Source of the DNA: an uncultured bacterium
GTDB taxonomy: Bacteria > Verrucomicrobiota > Kiritimatiellia > PWTM01
Direction of reading: 5' to 3'
DNA: 55,042 bases
Assembly: GCA_938005705.1 (NCBI GenBank)
Contig: CALLML010000042.1
Coordinates: 1-55,042 of the forward strand
The position numbers were made by a program, and so were the translations under genes. Numbering within the stretch: the stretch's first letter is position 1; each line of letters starts with the position of its first letter. The notes beneath the pieces are model-generated. The model saw nothing but the letters and a program-made list of their open reading frames with translations, searched no databases and was not told the DNA's origin. This document shows, piece by piece, positions 18,349-25,590 of the stretch.

Positions 18349-19335
18349 TCACTTTTCGCCCAGAAACGAGTTAACGAATCGCACGGCTATGCGGCCGATG
18401 CGGGCGAGGCTTTCGGCGCTCAATTTGTCGAGACGGTCCTCCGCCGAGTGCCAATAATCATTTCGTCCCGGCGCGCTGCCGTATTCGAAATCTATCAGCA
18501 ACGCGGCCGGCATGCCCGCCTGCAGAAACGGTTCGTGGTCGTCCAGGATGGTGTAAGGCACCAGACGGAAATACTCCCGTGCGTTTTCGGCGCGCGCCGC
18601 ATCGAGTATCCTCCGCAATAAGTCCGGCGTCTGGTTACGTGGCAGCGTGACGGTCAAATCCCGATCGCCGATCATGTCCAGCACCAGTACAGCGCGCACG
18701 TCTTTCGCCCTTCCGCTCTCGACGAGCGCACGAGCGAGATGCCGACTGCCGTGCAATCCGTCGCGCGGACCGTATTCGATCACGCACTCCTCGCCGTCCA
18801 AAAAAGCCAGCCAGATTTCGGGGCCTGTCTCAGACCCGGCGGCGAAAATGCGGGCCAGTTCGATGAGGAGGCCGGTGCTCGATCCGGAGTCGTTGGCGCC
18901 CTCGAAGCCTTCGGGCATGCCGCTTTTGGTGTCGTAATGTGAGCCGAGGATGACCAACCCCTGGCGCCCTCCCGGGCGGCGCCCGATGACGTTGCGGAAC
19001 ACCATTCGGCCGCGCGGCGTGTCGTCCTCGAATTCCTCGATGTGGGCTTCCACGCCCGCCGCCTCCAACCGCGCGCGGATATGCGCGGCCGCGCGCGCCG
19101 CGCCGGGCGTGCCGGCGTCGCGGGGGCCCAGGGCCACCAGTGCCGCCACTTCTTCAAGCGCCCGCCGTCCGTCCACGCGGTCCGGATCCCATTGCGCGGC
19201 CCCGGCACTCGGCGGAGGCGGCGATGCAGGCCGACAGCCCGCCATGGCCGCTGCTAGCCCCACAGCAATCCACGTCGCGTATGCATGTGGCCGCCAGCCG
19301 AGAAAACCGTCATCCCATCGTTTTCCGTTTTGCAT
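18349..19335 (-). CDS. M28-family metallopeptidase lipoprotein
   Basis: A 328-residue zinc aminopeptidase or glutaminyl-cyclase-like protein of the M28 family. ATG at 19335 gives a signal peptide ending AAAMAGC, so it is probably a lipoprotein. Metal and catalytic residues are in place: GSHYDTK (His, Asp), GANDSGSS (bridging Asp), DGEEC (Glu-Glu), LDMIGD (Asp) and YWHSAEDRLD (His). The order and the DMIGD motif are close to bacterial glutaminyl-peptide cyclotransferases, so either activity is possible. It lies 35 bp downstream of the lpxC-like gene on the same strand. The reading frame is open further upstream into lpxC, but that extension is an artefact. Confidence 0.88.
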   Translation of the reverse strand: MQNGKRWDDGFLGWRPHAYATWIAVGLAAAMAGCRPASPPPPSAGAAQWDPDRVDGRRALEEVAALVALGPRDAGTPGAARAAAHIRARLEAAGVEAHIEEFEDDTPRGRMVFRNVIGRRPGGRQGLVILGSHYDTKSGMPEGFEGANDSGSSTGLLIELARIFAAGSETGPEIWLAFLDGEECVIEYGPRDGLHGSRHLARALVESGRAKDVRAVLVLDMIGDRDLTVTLPRNQTPDLLRRILDAARAENAREYFRLVPYTILDDHEPFLQAGMPAALLIDFEYGSAPGRNDYWHSAEDRLDKLSAESLARIGRIAVRFVNSFLGEK

Positions 19336-19370
19336 GCCGACCGCCCGATTGCCACCCTGTTGGGCGGATT

Positions 19371-20408
19371 TCAACGTATTTCTTCCAGTAAACCGCGTCG
19401 GTAAAGCTGGGTAATCATCCGCACGTCCAGCGCGTGGCCGGCCTTGTAGGAGATCACATCGCCGACGAACCGTCCTTCCTCCACGAGCGACAAGGCCGCG
19501 AGCAGGTCGAGGGCGGAGCGGTGCCAGACCACCTCCAGCGACTTTCCGTTGTGCATCAGGCGCGGCTCGTTTAGGTAGTGCCGCTGACCCGCCACGAGAA
19601 TATTGCGGTTCGTGTAGCCGAGATTTCGGATATCTGCGAAGAGGCGTCCGACGGTGCGGCAATACCAGCGCTTGGCAACGGTGGTGTTGGTTCGCGCTAC
19701 GCAGGCGCGCCGGAAGGTCGCGCGATCTATGACCACGCGCACGCGCTGCTGCCCGATGACGTTCGGAAAATCCACCGCTACGTCCAGCCGGAGCGCCGGC
19801 GGACGCGCGGAAGGCGGAGCGAGCACAAGAAACGCACCGTGAGGCGAGCAGAGTGAGACTCGCTCTTTCACCGTGAAATAGCGGGCCGGCGCGGCGATCT
19901 CCACAATACCCGCCGACTCAACGGCCTCAACGAGATCCAGACTGCCCCGATCAAAAAGCGGCGGATCGCCCGATTCCAAGCGGATCATGACGTTGTCCAG
20001 CCCCAGACCGAGTTTCAGTGCAATGATATGTTCCACCATGCGCACGTAGTTGTGTGGCGGGCCGCTGCGCAGTACGATGTTGCTGACAATCGCGCCGGTG
20101 GTCCAGACGTTGCGCACGGAAACCTTCGTCGGCAAGCCGTCATCGAGGTCAGTTCGATCCATCCACCATCCCTCGTATTCACAGGGTTCGAGCCGCATGC
20201 GTCGGAGGGCACCGGCGGCAAACGTGCCGTTGCCCTCCGCATACACGGGCGCAGCGAGGGTGGTTTGATGAATGGGAAACGGCGTTGCCGGCGCATCCAA
20301 GAGATCCACATCCACCTGGATGGCCTCCCACTGCGCGCGGGCGCGCCGCAAGGCCTCGTCGTTGGAATCCAGTCTCAATCCGAAATCGTTCACAACCCAC
20401 TTGTCCAT
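19371..20408 (-). CDS. lpxC: divergent LpxC (UDP-3-O-acyl-GlcNAc deacetylase)
   Basis: LpxC makes the committed step of lipid A synthesis. This 345-residue protein has a 45-residue N-terminal extension, then the LpxC double alpha/beta fold from QTTLAAPVYAEG. The first zinc/base motif is intact (MVEHIIAL: Glu126, His127), as is the C-terminal SYKAGHALD with His325. The second zinc motif, normally HKxxD, reads WHRSALD (His296, Asp301): one residue longer than His-x3-Asp and with Arg for Lys. It could be a functional divergent LpxC or a paralogue. ATG 20408 is chosen over GTG 20429; neither has a clear ribosome binding site. No other lpx gene is near. Confidence 0.78.
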   Translation of the reverse strand: MDKWVVNDFGLRLDSNDEALRRARAQWEAIQVDVDLLDAPATPFPIHQTTLAAPVYAEGNGTFAAGALRRMRLEPCEYEGWWMDRTDLDDGLPTKVSVRNVWTTGAIVSNIVLRSGPPHNYVRMVEHIIALKLGLGLDNVMIRLESGDPPLFDRGSLDLVEAVESAGIVEIAAPARYFTVKERVSLCSPHGAFLVLAPPSARPPALRLDVAVDFPNVIGQQRVRVVIDRATFRRACVARTNTTVAKRWYCRTVGRLFADIRNLGYTNRNILVAGQRHYLNEPRLMHNGKSLEVVWHRSALDLLAALSLVEEGRFVGDVISYKAGHALDVRMITQLYRRGLLEEIR

Positions 20409-20518
20409 GGCATTTGCGTCAGTGAACACTAACAGGACCGAACGCGCAATTCCCTTTGCCGCTCCATTTATGATCGAGGGGACAGAAAAAGGGGAGAATT
20501 GTGAGGCCGATTCGGGAG

Positions 20519-20589
20519 AGCGGGTGACGGGAATCGAACCCGTACAGCCAGCTTGGAAGGCTGGAGCTCTACCGTTGAGCTACACCCGC
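20519..20589 (-). tRNA. tRNA-Gly (anticodon TCC)
   Basis: The minus strand folds into a standard 71-nt cloverleaf: acceptor GCGGGTG/CACCCGC, D-arm GCTC/GAGC, anticodon arm CCAGC-CTTCCAA-GCTGG, a 4-nt variable loop, and T-arm ACGGG-TTCGATT-CCCGT. The anticodon TCC reads GGA/GGG glycine codons. The discriminator base is T, as expected for bacterial tRNA-Gly. The 3' CCA is not encoded (CTC follows), so it must be added by a CCA transferase. Confidence 0.97.
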
Positions 20590-20604
20590 GCGAGGTCGGC
20601 CAAT

Positions 20605-20632
20605 AGTCTAGCAGAAATCGCGCCATCGGCAA
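20605..20632 (-). promoter_or_regulatory. predicted sigma-70 promoter of tRNA-Gly
   Basis: TTGCCG (-35, 20627-20632) and TAGACT (-10, 20605-20610) are separated by 16 nt on the minus strand, each with four of six consensus bases. The -10 lies 15 bp before the mature tRNA 5' end, so the leader would be only a few nucleotides. Confidence 0.55.
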
Positions 20633-20981
20633 GTACAGGGGCGCCCTGCGAGGCCGCTGGACACCACGCCCATATATCCAATGCCGACCACCTTTTGCCG
20701 CGTTTTTGGCGCCCTCGCCAAGGGCGGATCGCAGCTCTCTGACCGGTGCAAGCCGCCTTGTTTCGCAAAGCGAAAAAGGCGGCAATATGCGCGAACACGG
20801 GCCGGGGGTTCGGCCCATTCCTGGCGGATCGAACAACCCCCTCGCCAACTGGGAACCCTCGGGTCGCGATCCGTCGAGCCGCCGCCCGAAGCGCAAACAG
20901 GAGGCGACGGCAGGTGTCCTGGTCGGACGGGAATGGGTCGGGAGTTGCACCGATGAGCGGACGCCCCAGCCTTTCTTCTTC
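20633..20981. other. intergenic region with strong hairpin
   Basis: No gene is recognised between the tRNA promoter and the ABC permease stop. Open frames run through it on both strands but resemble no family. The notable structure is an inverted repeat at 20752-20783: GCCGCCTT and TTTCGC pair with GCGAAA and AAGGCGGC around an AAA loop, leaving one bulged G. There is no T-run on either side, so it may be a processing or Rho-assisted end for the ABC operon transcript rather than a classical terminator. A weaker GGGCCG/CGGCCC hairpin lies near 20799-20816. Confidence 0.5.
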
Positions 20982-21845
20982 CTATTTGAAATCGCGCGCG
21001 CACAACGCGGCTGCGCCGATTGTGAAGAACGTGGCGTTCAGCGCGGCGAGATATGTGAAAGAGGTCCAGATACTCCACCAAGGGATCGGTTGTTGAAACA
21101 ATCGAAGCCCCACCGATGTGTGCCAGGTGATGAACCATTCCTGGTAGGACGCAAAGTAGGGGATGTTGCGCAGGACCATGTCGGCGAAAAGAATCGAAAG
21201 CGAGAGGATCGTCGCGGCCGCGGGTTTCATGCGCAGACACGAGAGACAAAAAGCCAGCGATGTCACCACCAACGTGGCGAGGCCCATCGCCGTGGTCGCC
21301 GCTGCGAAACGCCCCAGCCCTTCAAGGGGGCCGAACACCTCGAAGATATTCAGCTCCGGTGCGAAGACGAAAAGCCGACCCAGGCGCCCCAACCGCAGCG
21401 TGGCGATCGCCAGGCTGCTGGCACCCACGAACAGCCCCAGCGCCAATGTATAGGCCGCCGCCGCGGTCCATTTCAGCGACGCGACGCGTAAACGGGATAC
21501 GGGGCGCGAGAGAATCATGCGGAGCGTACCGTCCTCCACCTCTTTTGCGACGATGTCGCCTCCTACCAACGCCAAATAGAGTCCGCCGAGCAGGAACATG
21601 GTGAAATGGACCATCATGACGGCGAGCGTCAGGCCGCCGAAATAGTCTTCCAGCCCGTAGCCATTGCGTTCGAGCAGCCGCGTGAAGGCGGCGCGTGATT
21701 TCGGCAACTGGAGCAGCGCGAGAAAGGCGATTTGCAGGGCCAGAAATGCCACGAAGCCGATATGCGTTCGTTTGCGGGAAAAGAGTTTCAGAAGTTCTCC
21801 ACGCCACTGCACACCCCACAGATTTCTGGTCACGACCGCATCCAT
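20982..21845 (-). CDS. ABC-2 type transporter permease
   Basis: A 287-residue inner-membrane protein with about six hydrophobic helices. It has the GGDIVAKEVEDGTLRMILSRPVSR loop characteristic of ABC-2 permeases of the NatB/NosY kind, which export drugs, sodium or cell-surface material or energise protein localisation. It is the last gene of a leftward four-gene operon and overlaps the ATPase gene by 16 bp. The substrate cannot be read from the sequence; the pseudopilin two genes upstream suggests a surface-related role. Confidence 0.87.
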   Translation of the reverse strand: MDAVVTRNLWGVQWRGELLKLFSRKRTHIGFVAFLALQIAFLALLQLPKSRAAFTRLLERNGYGLEDYFGGLTLAVMMVHFTMFLLGGLYLALVGGDIVAKEVEDGTLRMILSRPVSRLRVASLKWTAAAAYTLALGLFVGASSLAIATLRLGRLGRLFVFAPELNIFEVFGPLEGLGRFAAATTAMGLATLVVTSLAFCLSCLRMKPAAATILSLSILFADMVLRNIPYFASYQEWFITWHTSVGLRLFQQPIPWWSIWTSFTYLAALNATFFTIGAAALCARDFK

Positions 21846-22750
21846 CGCACGTATAAGTCCTCCAATGAAAGCTCACGCGGGGCGGCGGCGCGCACCTCGA
21901 TGCCTTCGCGGACGCACCAGCGCACCACATCGGGCACACCTGCGCCAGGCGCCAGACGCGCCGTTTCCTCGTCCTCCCATTCTTCCACAAGCCCCGCGGA
22001 CGCCAGACCTGCCCGCGCGCGATCTGCCGGCATCAGCCGCAGCGTCACACGTCGCTCATCCGCCAGCAGGTTCCGCAGCGGTCCGGCGTACACTACATTT
22101 CCTTGCCGCAGCACCGCCACATGCGAGCAGAGTTCGCGCACTTCCGACAGCAGGTGTGAGGAGAGCAAAATGGTCCTTCCGCGCTCGCGGTTCAGATGGC
22201 GCAGCAAGTCGCGGAATTCCATGAGACCTTCAGGGTCGAGGCCGTCCGCCGGCTCGTCGAGAATCAACACATCCGGATCCGGTAGCAGTGCTTGCGCCAG
22301 TGCGAGGCGTTGCCGCATCCCGTGGGAATAGGCGCGTACGGGGCGGTCGAGATCGTCTGCCAGCCCCACCCGGTCGGCCGCCGCCTCGATGCGGGCGCGC
22401 TCCGGCCGGGCGCTGTAGGCGCACAACAATTCCAGATTGCGGCGCCCGGAGAGATAGTCGTAGAAAGCCGGCGTCTCGAAAATCGCGCCGACGCGGCGGA
22501 GGGCCTCACCGCGACGCGCAAAGACATCTGCGCCGCCGATTCGAAGCCGTCCCGCATCGGGGAAAAGCTGTCCCAACAGCGCCCCCAGCAGCGTACTTTT
22601 GCCGGCGCCGTTGTGGCCGAGCAGCCCGAAAATCGTGCCGCGCGGGACGGCAAACGTCACGTCTCGCAGAGCCCACCGGCGTCCAAAACGCTTTGAAACG
22701 CGCTCGACTTCAATGGCGGGAGACGGCGGGTCTGTCGTTGTTCGATTCAA
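21830..22750 (-). CDS. ABC transporter ATP-binding protein
   Basis: A 306-residue nucleotide-binding subunit of an ABC-2 exporter. Walker A is GHNGAGKST, the signature YSHGMRQRLALAQALL, Walker B VLILDEPADGLDP and the switch His in LLSSH. The last 90 residues form the regulatory extension usual in this subfamily. The start codon is TTG at 22750, overlapping the prepilin stop as TTGA; a perfect GGAGG seven bases upstream supports it. It pairs with the permease encoded next. Confidence 0.9.
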   Translation of the reverse strand: MNRTTTDPPSPAIEVERVSKRFGRRWALRDVTFAVPRGTIFGLLGHNGAGKSTLLGALLGQLFPDAGRLRIGGADVFARRGEALRRVGAIFETPAFYDYLSGRRNLELLCAYSARPERARIEAAADRVGLADDLDRPVRAYSHGMRQRLALAQALLPDPDVLILDEPADGLDPEGLMEFRDLLRHLNRERGRTILLSSHLLSEVRELCSHVAVLRQGNVVYAGPLRNLLADERRVTLRLMPADRARAGLASAGLVEEWEDEETARLAPGAGVPDVVRWCVREGIEVRAAAPRELSLEDLYVRWMRS

Positions 22751-23346
22751 CGGCCCACCTCCGAAAGGGCGAACTCCAGGCGCTCGCCAACGCGACCGGT
22801 GGCGTAGAGCGTGACGACGCCGTCGGGCGCGTCCGGATGAAACGCCTCTTTGTCGAGCGCCAGCGGTATACGGTCGGGATGGCGTCCTCCCGCCAGCGAA
22901 AACAGCAGGTCCATCGGTTGACCGTTGACCGTGAAGTTCCAGAAATAGCTCGTGCCGGTCCGTTCATAGAGGCCGCGACGATCGGCCGGACAGCGGAAGA
23001 GGGGATGAGGCCCGTCAATCAGGATTGTATCCATGGCGGGAACGGGCTCGTCGCGACGTTCGCGATTTTGAAGGATCGGCAGCACGCCGTTGTGATCCAT
23101 GGCGTATTGGTTCACCAGCCGGCCGATCTCTCGCAGATTGCTCATGCAGGCGGCGGTGCGACCGCGGCGAATCGCACGCGTCGCCGCCGGGAGGGCGAGC
23201 GCCATCAGCACGCCGATGATCCCCATCACCGCCAGCAGCTCCACCAGCGTGAAGCCCGGCGGACGGCTTTCCAAGGCTTGGAAAAAAAGGAGTCCGGCTT
23301 TTCCAAGCCTTGGAAACGCGGGTGCCTCAACGGCGCGCGGCTTCAT
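22747..23346 (-). CDS. prepilin-type protein in ABC-exporter operon
   Basis: A 199-residue type II pseudopilin-like protein. An unusually long 31-residue leader ends RPPG before FTLVELLAVMGIIGVLMALALP, with +5 Glu. The head carries CMSNLREIGRLVNQYAMDHNG and FRCPAD, then FHPDAPDGVVTLYATGRV, the hallmarks of the planctomycete/verrucomicrobial H-X9-DG prepilin group. The leader encodes FPRLGK and FQALE, contributed by two copies of a 17-bp palindrome. It overlaps the upstream gene by ATGA and the ABC ATPase by TTGA, so all four genes are coupled. Only the fold, not the function, can be inferred. Confidence 0.85.
   Translation of the reverse strand: MKPRAVEAPAFPRLGKAGLLFFQALESRPPGFTLVELLAVMGIIGVLMALALPAATRAIRRGRTAACMSNLREIGRLVNQYAMDHNGVLPILQNRERRDEPVPAMDTILIDGPHPLFRCPADRRGLYERTGTSYFWNFTVNGQPMDLLFSLAGGRHPDRIPLALDKEAFHPDAPDGVVTLYATGRVGERLEFALSEVGR
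23268..23284. repeat. 17-bp palindrome, copy 1 (in prepilin leader)
   Basis: TTTCCAAGGCTTGGAAA: 8-bp arms around one central G. It lies inside the coding sequence of the prepilin leader, where on the minus strand it is read as part of FFQALES. It is the exact reverse complement of copy 2, sixteen bases away. Confidence 0.85.
23300..23316. repeat. 17-bp palindrome, copy 2 (in prepilin leader)
   Basis: TTTCCAAGCCTTGGAAA: 8-bp arms around one central C. On the minus strand it is read as FPRLGK. With copy 1 it makes a larger inverted repeat that could cruciform or fold in the mRNA just before the prepilin cleavage site. I recall similar short palindromes as dispersed repeats in Verrucomicrobiota-related genomes. 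Confidence 0.85.
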
Positions 23347-23930
23347 CGCATCGGCCCCCGCAGGATGGCCTGCATCTGCTCGATGAGCGGCTGGAGATCA
23401 ATTTTGGCCTCCGCCGAAGTTTCGGTGAGATAGACCTTCATACCTTCATCAACCAACCGTTGTGTCAGCTCGGGATCCTCGCGCCAGGCTCGCTCGGCGT
23501 CCTGCCGGGCCCGAGCGGACTCGCGTCGCAGGTCCTCCAACGCGCGCTCGACGAGGCGACGGCGCTCTTCGCGCGACATGCGGTTGAAAGCCTCCGTCAT
23601 TTGTCGGAGACCGGAAGGCATCGTCCGTTCGATGAAATGGCGGCGCTCCTCGACGGGGAGTTCCTCAAAGTACGCACGCAGGTCGCCTTTCATCCGTAGT
23701 CGTTGCCGCTCTTCGAACGGCAGGCGATTGATGCGGTCGGCGAGACGATCAAGCCGGCGGAGCCGTTCTTCCGGCGGCTTCCCCTCCAGGGGCTCCGCTT
23801 GCATCAGGGCGACGACTTTCTCGGCCGTCATGCGGGATGCACGCGCCAGCCGCATCGCGCCGATCGCCATGGTCCAGATCAGGACCAGCGCCAATCCCGC
23901 CCACCAGCCGATAACCTTCCGGGATCGCAT
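23343..23930 (-). CDS. membrane-anchored helical protein, unknown
   Basis: A 195-residue protein of no family I recognise. A single N-terminal membrane helix (about 7-27, WWAGLALVLIWTMAIGAM) is followed by a highly charged, almost entirely helical domain rich in E/R/L, with repeated PPEERLRRL, LPFEERQRLR and LPVEERRHF segments spaced about 25 residues apart, suggesting a repeated helical hairpin. ATG 23930 is used; an earlier in-frame start at 23966 would extend the tail. It is the first gene of the operon with the prepilin and ABC exporter, and its stop overlaps the prepilin ATG. A periplasmic scaffold or adaptor for the exporter is a guess from context. Confidence 0.65.
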   Translation of the reverse strand: MRSRKVIGWWAGLALVLIWTMAIGAMRLARASRMTAEKVVALMQAEPLEGKPPEERLRRLDRLADRINRLPFEERQRLRMKGDLRAYFEELPVEERRHFIERTMPSGLRQMTEAFNRMSREERRRLVERALEDLRRESARARQDAERAWREDPELTQRLVDEGMKVYLTETSAEAKIDLQPLIEQMQAILRGPMR

Positions 23931-24122
23931 ACCCTCGTCAGTATACCCCGTCGGCACAGCTGGCACAAAATCGGATGAACAGCGCCTTCCCGGAAGCCGG
24001 CCAGCGCGGCCGGTGCGTCGTGATTGGATTGACCCGGCGGGTTTCCGACCCTATTTTACGCGCACCCCACAGATTCGTGGTTTACCCGAGCCGGACCGCC
24101 GGCGGACTCTGCGGAGCGATCT

Positions 24123-25301
24123 ATGCAACCAGGATCAGTATCGCCGGATATTCGGGCGATCTCGGAGCCAAAGAGCGCGGCGGAACGGCGTTTGCGATGG
24201 GCGTTTCTTAATCCGGTGCGCCACGGCTGGGGCGGAATGGAAGGCTGGATGATTCGGCTAGCCGAGGGCCTGCGCGAGCGCGGCGACGCCTGCGTAATGA
24301 TCGGACGGACCGAGAGTCGGTGGCCGGTGGAATGTCGGGCGCGCGGACTTCTGTTCGAAGCGCTTTTCTTCGGCGGCGAGCTCGCCCCCGCCACCTGGTG
24401 GAAGCTTCGACGCATTCTGGCGCGGCACGGAGCGGACGTGGTGATCGCCAAGGGATTCAAACAGGCGCGATGGGCGCGACTTGTTTGGCCCCGCGCGATC
24501 GTTTCGGTGAAAATTCCTTCGGCGCGCGAGCTCGCCGGCGGGGCGTTTGACCGATGGACGGCGCACCGGGCGATCGATCGGATTCTGACCGACAACGCGA
24601 CAGCGCGTGCGGCGGCTCGGAATTATCGCGGATGGCCACAGGACAAGATTTTCGCCGTGCACAACGGCGTCGCCGATCCGGGCGTTTGGCCGGATCCGCA
24701 GCGGCGCGCGCGGGCGCGGCGGCGCGTCGCCGAGCTTGTGGGAAACGATGTTTTCGTTGTTGCGTGGGTGGGGCGGATGGAGACCGTCAAAGCGCCGGAA
24801 ACGGCCGTCCACGCCTTAGCCTCGGGCGGCGGCGACGGCGCGCTGGTGATGTTCGGCGACGGTCCTCTGCTCCCGAATGTGATGGCGCTGGCTCGATCGC
24901 TTGGAATCGAGCGGCGCGTGGTTTTTGCCGGCTGGCGCGAAGATGTCCGCGAATGGCTTTGGGGATGCGACCTGCTGGTGAATTCCAGCGAGACGGAAGG
25001 CCTGCCCAACGCCGTGCTGGAGGCGATGGCCGCCGGCCTGCCGGTGGCGGCGACGGATGCCGGCGGTACGCGCGAGGCGGTCGAAGACGGCGTGACGGGC
25101 TTCGTGACGCCGGTGGGCGATGCGGCCGCGCTTGGACGGCGAATCGCGCAGTTGCGCGAGCACCCAGCGTTGCGTGAAGGCATGGGCGCCGCGGGCGCGG
25201 AGCGCGTTCGCCGCGAATTCACCGTGGCAACAATGACCGAGGGCATTCGGGCTGTGATGATTGCGGCGTTGGAGAAAAAGCGCGGCAAACGAGAAGCTTA
25301 A
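24123..25301 (+). CDS. GT4-family glycosyltransferase
   Basis: A 392-residue retaining glycosyltransferase with two Rossmann-like domains (GT-B). The N-terminal domain has the GWGGMEGWMIRLAEGL acceptor-side glycine loop. The C-terminal domain has FVVAWVGRMETVKAPE, GDGPLLPNVMALA and the E-x7-E motif in SETEGLPNAVLEAM (both Glu present), which binds the nucleotide-sugar phosphate. It resembles lipopolysaccharide core or capsule transferases. GGAGCG lies about 7 nt upstream of the ATG. It stands alone on this strand; nearby lpxC and exporter genes make an envelope-glycan role reasonable, but the donor and acceptor are unknown. Confidence 0.88.
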   Translation: MQPGSVSPDIRAISEPKSAAERRLRWAFLNPVRHGWGGMEGWMIRLAEGLRERGDACVMIGRTESRWPVECRARGLLFEALFFGGELAPATWWKLRRILARHGADVVIAKGFKQARWARLVWPRAIVSVKIPSARELAGGAFDRWTAHRAIDRILTDNATARAAARNYRGWPQDKIFAVHNGVADPGVWPDPQRRARARRRVAELVGNDVFVVAWVGRMETVKAPETAVHALASGGGDGALVMFGDGPLLPNVMALARSLGIERRVVFAGWREDVREWLWGCDLLVNSSETEGLPNAVLEAMAAGLPVAATDAGGTREAVEDGVTGFVTPVGDAAALGRRIAQLREHPALREGMGAAGAERVRREFTVATMTEGIRAVMIAALEKKRGKREA

Positions 25302-25505
25302 ACGCAAGGAACCAAACCGCCGAACGGAGACCGGCCGCCTTCAGAAACCGCGCTCCACGAGAGAAGGCGTGCGCTGTCGCTGCCGGGCCGGATCGCGAAC
25401 GAGGGAGATTTTTTGGATTCATTCATACGCGGTGAACGGCCCGCAACTCACGAAACGGTTAAGCGCACGCGATACCTTTCTGGACGGGCGGCCTTGCTCT
25501 GCCAT

Positions 25506-25531
25506 GAAACTCCCATGGTGGTAGGAGTTTC
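25506..25531. other. inverted repeat upstream of nagB-like gene
   Basis: GAAACTCC (25506-25513) and GGAGTTTC (25524-25531) form a perfect 8-bp stem with a 10-nt loop, 60 bp before the isomerase gene. It lacks a T-run. It could be a regulator-binding site or an mRNA leader hairpin; no known operator consensus was recognised. Confidence 0.45.
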
Positions 25532-25590
25532 GGAATCGGCTATACAAAATCATCGTCGATTCGTATGGTTGCAGAAGCGAAGGCGTACAT

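Noticed and set aside
18350-19662. Longer M28 peptidase start at 19662
   Set aside because: It would overlap the lpxC-like gene by nearly 300 bp and bury the signal peptide that starts at 19335.
20470-20500. GGGGACAG/GGGGAG motif as a second copy of the miaB repeat
   Set aside because: Only the G/A richness is shared; the sequences do not align beyond a few bases.
20608-21249. Long minus-strand frame overlapping the ABC permease end and the hairpin region
   Set aside because: It is antisense-free but out of frame with the permease and shows no family; high G+C DNA makes such frames common.
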